Shown in pieces: positions 6,126-8,273 of a stretch of 8,273 nucleotides of DNA; the first letter of the stretch is position 1, and every line of letters starts with the position of its first letter. Under the pieces are notes generated by a model that saw only the letters and a list, made by a program, of their open reading frames with translations, was not told the origin of the DNA and did not search any database. The position numbers and the translations under genes are program-made. This DNA comes from JASJBU01 sp965372385 (lineage in GTDB: Bacteria > Pseudomonadota > Gammaproteobacteria > Chromatiales > Chromatiaceae): contig CBDVCD010000148.1 of assembly GCA_965372385.1 (NCBI GenBank), forward strand, positions 1-8,273, in the 5' to 3' direction.

Positions 6126-8273
6126 TCAAAGCATCACCGGACCGTCTTTGAGTTTTTTACGCACCAGGTCTTCGATATCTGCCAGCCAGACCTCCAGTTC
6201 GGCATCGTTGCGCAGGGTTTTGCGCGGCAGGTTGATCCGCACTACCTTCGGCTCCAGCAGCTTCGCGGCCTCCATATGCGCTTCGTCGAACCGTGGGGCC
6301 AGGGCCTTGCGACGATCTTCCCAGGCGGTGAGAGACACTTCGTCCAGGGTCTCGGTCAATTCATCGGCGGTTGTTGTCTTTGCGGTTGCTGGAGCATCAA
6401 GACTATGCTTCTTTTGCAATGCCTGCTGTTGAGCAGCATCCAGCTTTTTCCACTGTGAATCTGCTTCCAGACTGGCTAGCCTTTGGTCCCGTTCTTCATT
6501 GTAGGCAGTCACTTGGTGATTGAGCGCGTTGCGCAATACCTCTATGGACTGGTCAAGCAGTGCTTGGGTTGGATCTGGGTCTCGCAACAGTGCACGCTGA
6601 GATTGAATTGCTTCCGCTTCTTTGACCAGTGTTTGGCCCGGCCCCAGTACCTTGGCATGACTTAAAAGTTCCTGTAGTTGTGCCCAGTTGGAGGCGCGTT
6701 GGCTGATTTTTTCCGCGGCTGCTTGCCAAGAAACCAGCTTGGCTGTCAGTGACTCTCGTTGGTTATAGAGTTCCGCCAGGAGTGCATTACCTGTCAGCAG
6801 GCCCAAGTCCTGAATCGGCTTGAGGTCGGGCACTTCAGGTTTGGGCGGTTCACCACCAGCGGATTGGGCGCGATCTCGAAGCTCTGCCAACAGCAGAGAA
6901 ACCTTAGCTTGTTCCTCGCCTGGCTGACAGGCGATACCTCCCGCCTGAAACAATTTGCGAATCTGGATGAGCTGAACAGGTGTGATCGTGACCTTCTCTG
7001 GTTTGAAAGAGGTCTGGGTGATTTTCGACCTCTCCAGCTGTTTGATACCAACCGATTTGTGGGCGGCATCCTGCGCCAGAACATGGCCGCTTGCCAGCAA
7101 GGCGAACAACCCACCATCAATCGCATCTTGTGGCCATCCGTAGGGGTTGGCTTTGAAATTGTCGCGGACCTCCGCGCCTTTTTTCCCTGCAGCAAGGAAT
7201 TTGAGAATGGCGCTTGCTACAGGCTGTTTGTCTGCATCGCCCTTATGGCCCACTGCATCCAGTGCTTGGTTATCGCCTTTTTTGGCGCGTTCGAAGACCT
7301 TGCTCCAGGCATTGTGGTCGGCAATGTCAAATTCCGGGTAGAGGCGTACGAGGCTGGATTCTCCACCGGCCTGGAGCTTTTCTACCAAGGAGTCTCCATC
7401 CACTTCCTGGCCGCCTGCCTGGAAGACGCGAATGCCAGAGAATATCTCCTTGAGGTAGGTCTCGATCAGCTTAGTGGCGTCATTAGAACGTGTTGCCATG
7501 GCCGCCCGGGCATCTTCACCCTCAGGCGTGCTGGGCACGCCGCGCAGTTCCATGGTCATTTCCGCTGCTTTTTTGGCAACGATGGCATTGGCCAATTCCG
7601 TCTTATTCCGGGCGGGGATAAAGACAAACTGAGTCGGATCGGTATTGCCTTGGTTCCTTGCATCCGCCAACAGGTTTTTCTCGTTTGTGGACCAACCATC
7701 CTGGAACCAAACAGTCAGCTGGGAGCCACAATTTTTAGGTAATTCCACATCAAAGCTCGCATGCAGGTTGCGTGGCTCTTTGCATTGGCCCTGGGCCAGG
7801 CGCACCTGTCGCAAGGCAGTCTGGCAGCGGTCTTTGAATAGATCCAAGCGCTCGTACTCCAACCGTTGGATGTTGTTTTTTAGCTCTGCTTCCTGGCGAC
7901 GATATTCATCGTGCCAAGCGGAACTCTCGGCGGTCTGCAGGCGGTATTCAACACCATTTGAAGTCGTGACGGCCATGACCAGGCTGTCTTTGTCCTGGAG
8001 TTCGTCCAACAACGTCGGAATCTGCTTACGGAGTTGCCCGGATCCCTCATCAAGGTTGGTTACCAGCAGATCCGCCAAGGTTTCAGCCGTAGGACGCACA
8101 CCGGTGTCGGCTACTGCATCGGTCGGCAGCTTGTTAATAAGGAAGATGAGCTTAAGCAGGTTCGCCTTGATCTGCTCGCCACTATCGCCTATGGAGAGTT
8201 GCTGTACGTGTTCATAGACCAGCCCTTTCAAGGTGCCAACATATTGAAATATATGGAGAAGAAAAATCAGAGC
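6126..8273 (-). CDS. brxC: BREX system P-loop ATPase BrxC, C-terminal part (5' end outside window)
   Basis: BrxC is the large ATPase of BREX (about 1,200 residues) and is required for both host methylation and phage exclusion. About 715 C-terminal residues are present; the N-terminal ATP-binding motifs lie beyond the right edge. The frame is open to base 8273. A TTG at 8229-8231 is internal, as the residues before it (FQYVGT) run on into KGLVYEHV. Family landmarks are YPEFDIADHNAWSKV, AVGHKGD, the very characteristic YGWPQDAIDGGLFALLASGHV (bases about 7080-7142), KITQTSFKPE and IRKLFQAGG. Two stretches, near the start (QEAELKNNIQRLEYERLDLF) and between the YGWPQ region and the end, look helical and coiled-coil-prone. 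The end, VRINLPRKTLRNDAELEVWL…KDGPVML, is the usual BrxC terminus, so the 3' end is intact. In standard loci pglX follows directly; here four other genes intervene. Confidence 0.95.
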   Translation of the reverse strand, partial: ALIFLLHIFQYVGTLKGLVYEHVQQLSIGDSGEQIKANLLKLIFLINKLPTDAVADTGVRPTAETLADLLVTNLDEGSGQLRKQIPTLLDELQDKDSLVMAVTTSNGVEYRLQTAESSAWHDEYRRQEAELKNNIQRLEYERLDLFKDRCQTALRQVRLAQGQCKEPRNLHASFDVELPKNCGSQLTVWFQDGWSTNEKNLLADARNQGNTDPTQFVFIPARNKTELANAIVAKKAAEMTMELRGVPSTPEGEDARAAMATRSNDATKLIETYLKEIFSGIRVFQAGGQEVDGDSLVEKLQAGGESSLVRLYPEFDIADHNAWSKVFERAKKGDNQALDAVGHKGDADKQPVASAILKFLAAGKKGAEVRDNFKANPYGWPQDAIDGGLFALLASGHVLAQDAAHKSVGIKQLERSKITQTSFKPEKVTITPVQLIQIRKLFQAGGIACQPGEEQAKVSLLLAELRDRAQSAGGEPPKPEVPDLKPIQDLGLLTGNALLAELYNQRESLTAKLVSWQAAAEKISQRASNWAQLQELLSHAKVLGPGQTLVKEAEAIQSQRALLRDPDPTQALLDQSIEVLRNALNHQVTAYNEERDQRLASLEADSQWKKLDAAQQQALQKKHSLDAPATAKTTTADELTETLDEVSLTAWEDRRKALAPRFDEAHMEAAKLLEPKVVRINLPRKTLRNDAELEVWLADIEDLVRKKLKDGPVML

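Noticed and set aside
6759..7742. Long open frame on the plus strand (327 codons)
   Set aside because: It lies wholly antisense to brxC, whose product shows strong family motifs across the same bases. The plus-strand translation resembles no family I know and has no clear ribosome binding site.
8229..8231. TTG as a start codon giving a 701-residue protein
   Set aside because: The frame stays open to the window edge, and the residues before the TTG fit BrxC. The apparent start is internal to a truncated gene.
1..8273. CRISPR arrays, tRNA or rRNA genes
   Set aside because: No regularly spaced direct repeats and no cloverleaf or rRNA-like sequence were seen. Almost the whole window is coding on the minus strand.

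Overview
The window is the middle of a BREX phage-defence locus, with every recognisable gene on the minus strand, so the genes read from right to left. The right end holds the C-terminal ~715 residues of BrxC, the large BREX P-loop ATPase. The left 3.2 kb holds the first 1,071 codons of PglX, the BREX adenine-specific DNA methyltransferase. Both run off the window. The subtype-defining genes (brxA/brxB upstream of brxC, pglZ and brxL or a helicase downstream of pglX) are not visible. The brxC-pglX order fits a type I-like BREX, but the window does not prove it. Gene style and mixed GC suggest a proteobacterium; the genus cannot be named from this sequence.

brxC and pglX are normally close neighbours in BREX operons. 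Here about 2.9 kb separates them, filled by two intact two-gene modules in the same direction. Next to brxC is an Xre/MbcA-type antitoxin followed by a RES-domain toxin, a type II toxin-antitoxin pair whose toxin family degrades NAD+. Next comes an ABC-like AAA ATPase whose stop codon overlaps (ATGA) the start of a PIN-domain nuclease gene. That pair resembles the ATPase-plus-nuclease logic of known abortive-infection systems, but I cannot match it to a named one. pglX follows 40 bp after the PIN gene with its own strong ribosome binding site.

The 69 bp between brxC and the antitoxin gene hold two adjacent inverted repeats. One is centred on a good -10 box (TATACT) and the other covers the -35 position. 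This is the arrangement expected for autorepression by the antitoxin. I see no convincing terminator between there and pglX, so this promoter may also feed the ATPase, PIN and pglX genes. That would tie transcription of the protective methyltransferase to a toxin-antitoxin regulator.

The pglX gene is a compositional mosaic. A central block of about 1.3 kb is strikingly AT-rich compared with its GC-rich 5' part and its 3' part, as expected if the specificity-determining region had been exchanged by recombination. The last 20 visible codons (positions 1-60) no longer look like PglX, which hints at an insertion or rearrangement junction at the left edge.
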